Assembly: GCA_963662515.1 (NCBI GenBank)
Contig: OY759675.1
Span: 3,720,001 to 3,784,000, forward strand
Reading direction: 5' to 3'
Length of the DNA stretch: 64,000 bases
Source: JAFGDI01 sp963662515
Lineage (GTDB): Bacteria > Planctomycetota > Phycisphaerae > Sedimentisphaerales > SM23-30
Shown: positions 62,045-64,000 of the stretch, in pieces
How positions within the stretch are numbered: the stretch's first letter is position 1
Layout of the letters: every line of letters starts with the position of its first letter
Program-made: the position numbers and the translations under genes
The notes under the pieces: generated by a model
Databases searched by the model: none
Told to the model about the DNA's origin: nothing
Seen by the model: only the letters and a program-made list of their open reading frames with translations

Positions 62045-64000
62045 ATGACCTCAAAAAGATTGTTTTCGCTAAGGTGTTTACTGGTAATGTTGTTAAATGT
62101 CATAATGATTGGAGATGTATATGGCGACAGGGCCTCAGAGGCTCTCATTGGTCGAATATTGCCTGACCATAAAGATAAATTTCAAGTTGAGCTTATCCCG
62201 TCGGTAAATGGCCAGGATGTATTTGAACTGGAATCAAGAGCTGGCCAGGTGATAATAAGAGCTAATAATGGACTGTCAGTTGGTGCCGGCCTGAACTGGT
62301 ATCTGAAGTATTACTGTAAAGCTCATATCTCCTGGTGCGGAAATCAGTTATCACTACCTGACCCTTTGCCGATGGTTGCAGGCGTGGTTCGACAGGAATC
62401 GCCGTATAAATATCGATATACTTTTAACTATTGTACTTATGGTTACAGTATGGCGTTCTGGGACTGGAACCGCTGGGAGCGAGAAATAGACTATATGGCA
62501 TTGAACGGCATAAATCTGCCACTGGCCATAGTAGGCATGGAATGTGTTATCCGGGAGGTTTATAGAGATATGGGGCTGACAGATAGTGAGATAGATTCAT
62601 TTATTTCCGGCCCTGCCTTTTTACCCTGGTTTCACATGGGTAATCTGGATGGCTGGGGCGGACCGCTGCCGGAGGATTGGTATCAGGAACAGGCAGAGCT
62701 GCAAAAGCGAATATTGTCTCGTATGCGTGAGCTGGGTATGAAGGCGGTATTGCCGGGATTTGCCGGACATGTCCCGGCGGCATTAACCAGAGTCAGGCCG
62801 CAAGCCAAAGTTAACCGCCTTGATTCCTGGAGCGGATTTCAGGGGACCTATGTATTGGCTCCAGATGATCCGTTATTTGGCGAGCTGGGCCGGCGATATA
62901 TAAACAAACTGACCGAAATGTATGGAACAGATCATTATTATTCGGCTGACACATTTAATGAAATGGACCCACCAACGACAGACTTGTCTTATCTGAGAGA
63001 TATTTCCCATACTGTATATGATTCAATGGCCGCGGCTGACCCAGAGGCTGTTTGGGTAATGCAGGGCTGGCTGTTTTTACATAGCAATTTCTGGAAGCAG
63101 GAGCGAATTGATGCTATGCTCGGAGCGGTAGCAGATGACAAGATGATAATACTGGATCTGTTTTCGGCGGGCAAACCGCAGTGGGGTCGTACCAATGCGT
63201 ATAGCGGTAAGCCGTGGATCTGGTGCATGCTGCACAATTGGGGCGGCAAGCAGGGAATGTATGGCCGTATGAGTAAAGCGGCGGCAGACCTGCCGGGCTT
63301 ATTGCACAATGAAAAGGCTGGTAAATTAACTGGTATAGGTTCGAGCCAGGAAGGTAATGATATTAATCCGATCGTATTTGATCATTTGTTTGAACTTGGC
63401 TGGCATAATGAACCTGTTGACATTATTGACTGGACCAGAGAGTATGTGAATCGTCGCTATGGCAAGGAAGCAGCAGAAGCACAGAAGGCCTGGTCTATAT
63501 TACTTGATGAGCTTTTCACCTGTGATAATAATCGACATGGGCCCCAGGGTTCGTATCTGGCAATGCGTCCGACCTTGAACAAAGGAGGATCAGGATTTGT
63601 CAGGGCAGAGATTTTTTACGATACAAAAATGGTTCAGCAGGCATTTGGCCTGTTATTGGCGGCATCTGATGAGCTGGCCGAACAGGAGACATATCAACAT
63701 GACCTGGTTGACCTGGCCCGCCAGGTAATGAGCGATCATTCTCAAGTAATGCATGCTGAGCTGCGCAGGGCGTATCAGGCAAAAGATAGCGACGGTTTTG
63801 CCAGGGCTGCTGCAGAATATTTGCAGGCTATTAAAGACACAGATAAGCTACTGTCAACTAATAAAATGTTCCTGGCCGGTCGCTGGCTAAGTGAGGCTAC
63901 TGCCAAAGCAAAAACCGCAGAGCAGGCGAAACTATATCAATGGAACGCACGAGATCTGATAACGCTCTGGGGCGGCAAGCAAAGCACACTGCACGATTAT
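62045..64000 (+). CDS. Secreted alpha-N-acetylglucosaminidase (NAGLU, GH89), 3' part missing
   Basis: 652 codons are visible and the frame is open at the window edge. The ATG at 62045 has AGGAAAG 9 nt upstream. The signal peptide (RLFSLRCLLVMLLNVIMIGD region) is followed by the N-terminal domain and a GH89 (alpha/beta)8 barrel. YKYRYTFNYCTYGYSMAFWD, RWEREIDYMALNGINLPL and LGMKAVLPGFAGHVP are family hallmarks. The two catalytic Glu are likely Glu306 in DTFNEMDPP and Glu436 in SSQEGNDINP. Human NAGLU cleaves terminal alpha-GlcNAc from heparan sulphate. Bacterial GH89 act on mucin or GlcNAc-capped glycans. It continues the glycan-degradation locus that begins at the sigma factor. Confidence 0.93.
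   Translation, partial: MTSKRLFSLRCLLVMLLNVIMIGDVYGDRASEALIGRILPDHKDKFQVELIPSVNGQDVFELESRAGQVIIRANNGLSVGAGLNWYLKYYCKAHISWCGNQLSLPDPLPMVAGVVRQESPYKYRYTFNYCTYGYSMAFWDWNRWEREIDYMALNGINLPLAIVGMECVIREVYRDMGLTDSEIDSFISGPAFLPWFHMGNLDGWGGPLPEDWYQEQAELQKRILSRMRELGMKAVLPGFAGHVPAALTRVRPQAKVNRLDSWSGFQGTYVLAPDDPLFGELGRRYINKLTEMYGTDHYYSADTFNEMDPPTTDLSYLRDISHTVYDSMAAADPEAVWVMQGWLFLHSNFWKQERIDAMLGAVADDKMIILDLFSAGKPQWGRTNAYSGKPWIWCMLHNWGGKQGMYGRMSKAAADLPGLLHNEKAGKLTGIGSSQEGNDINPIVFDHLFELGWHNEPVDIIDWTREYVNRRYGKEAAEAQKAWSILLDELFTCDNNRHGPQGSYLAMRPTLNKGGSGFVRAEIFYDTKMVQQAFGLLLAASDELAEQETYQHDLVDLARQVMSDHSQVMHAELRRAYQAKDSDGFARAAAEYLQAIKDTDKLLSTNKMFLAGRWLSEATAKAKTAEQAKLYQWNARDLITLWGGKQSTLHDY

Overview
The window looks like a chromosome segment of a planctomycete, most likely class Phycisphaerae (Sedimentisphaerales-like). 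This is inferred from family content, not from a search. The supporting signs are two PEP-CTERM secreted proteins, an ECF sigma/FecR pair followed by a LamG protein, short dockerin-like C-termini on secreted proteins and on a GH31 glucosidase, and several glycan-active secreted enzymes (GH92, GH31, GH89). The remaining genes are bacterial housekeeping. Intergenic DNA is AT-rich. I saw no rRNA, tRNA or CRISPR array.

Layout. 1-6.5 kb: end of an esterase lipoprotein, hisH, an OmpA-like lipoprotein, a LapA-like membrane protein, mnmG, a secreted PQQ-type beta-propeller and a HAD phosphatase/mutase. 6.8-13.6 kb: GH92 mannosidase, an ornithine-decarboxylase-like enzyme and clpC. 14.4-24.5 kb: a long co-directional type IV pilus operon (pilM, N, O, a PilP/GspB-like protein, pilB, pilT, pilC and three pilin-like proteins), preceded by a possible 25-codon ORF. 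25-26.6 kb: a paralogous PEP-CTERM pair. 26.7-29.5 kb: ribH-nusB-ftsY and an M14 peptidase on the minus strand. 29.8-31.8 kb: flagellin behind a small protein, with a terminator hairpin between them. 32-36.2 kb: four glycosyltransferases. 36.5-41.2 kb: uvrA, a small Cys-rich protein and a Xer recombinase.

41.2-45.9 kb is the accessory region. An IS1182-type element with a frameshifted transposase has exact TAAA target duplications, and its empty site survives in a second repeat copy 2.6 kb away. A REP-associated tyrosine transposase (RAYT) lies between 18-bp GGTACC-containing inverted repeats. Further REP units, two 108-bp fold-back repeats and two pieces that join a fragment of the gapA 3' end to the RAYT 3' end are scattered around a few small genes. 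One of these composites (43788-44204) has matched RAYT-type ends and looks like a non-autonomous mobile element.

45.9-52.7 kb: a zinc-ribbon membrane protein, gapA, a second esterase, ribF, an NrnA-type DHH phosphoesterase and an FtsW/RodA flippase-polymerase. 53.4-64 kb: ECF sigma, FecR with an NPCBM-like domain, a LamG/Ig secreted protein, a strongly structured 158-nt non-coding stretch, a very large GH31 enzyme and an alpha-N-acetylglucosaminidase that runs off the window. Together these suggest a sigma/anti-sigma-controlled glycan-degradation locus. The FecR partner may carry its own carbohydrate-binding-like domain.
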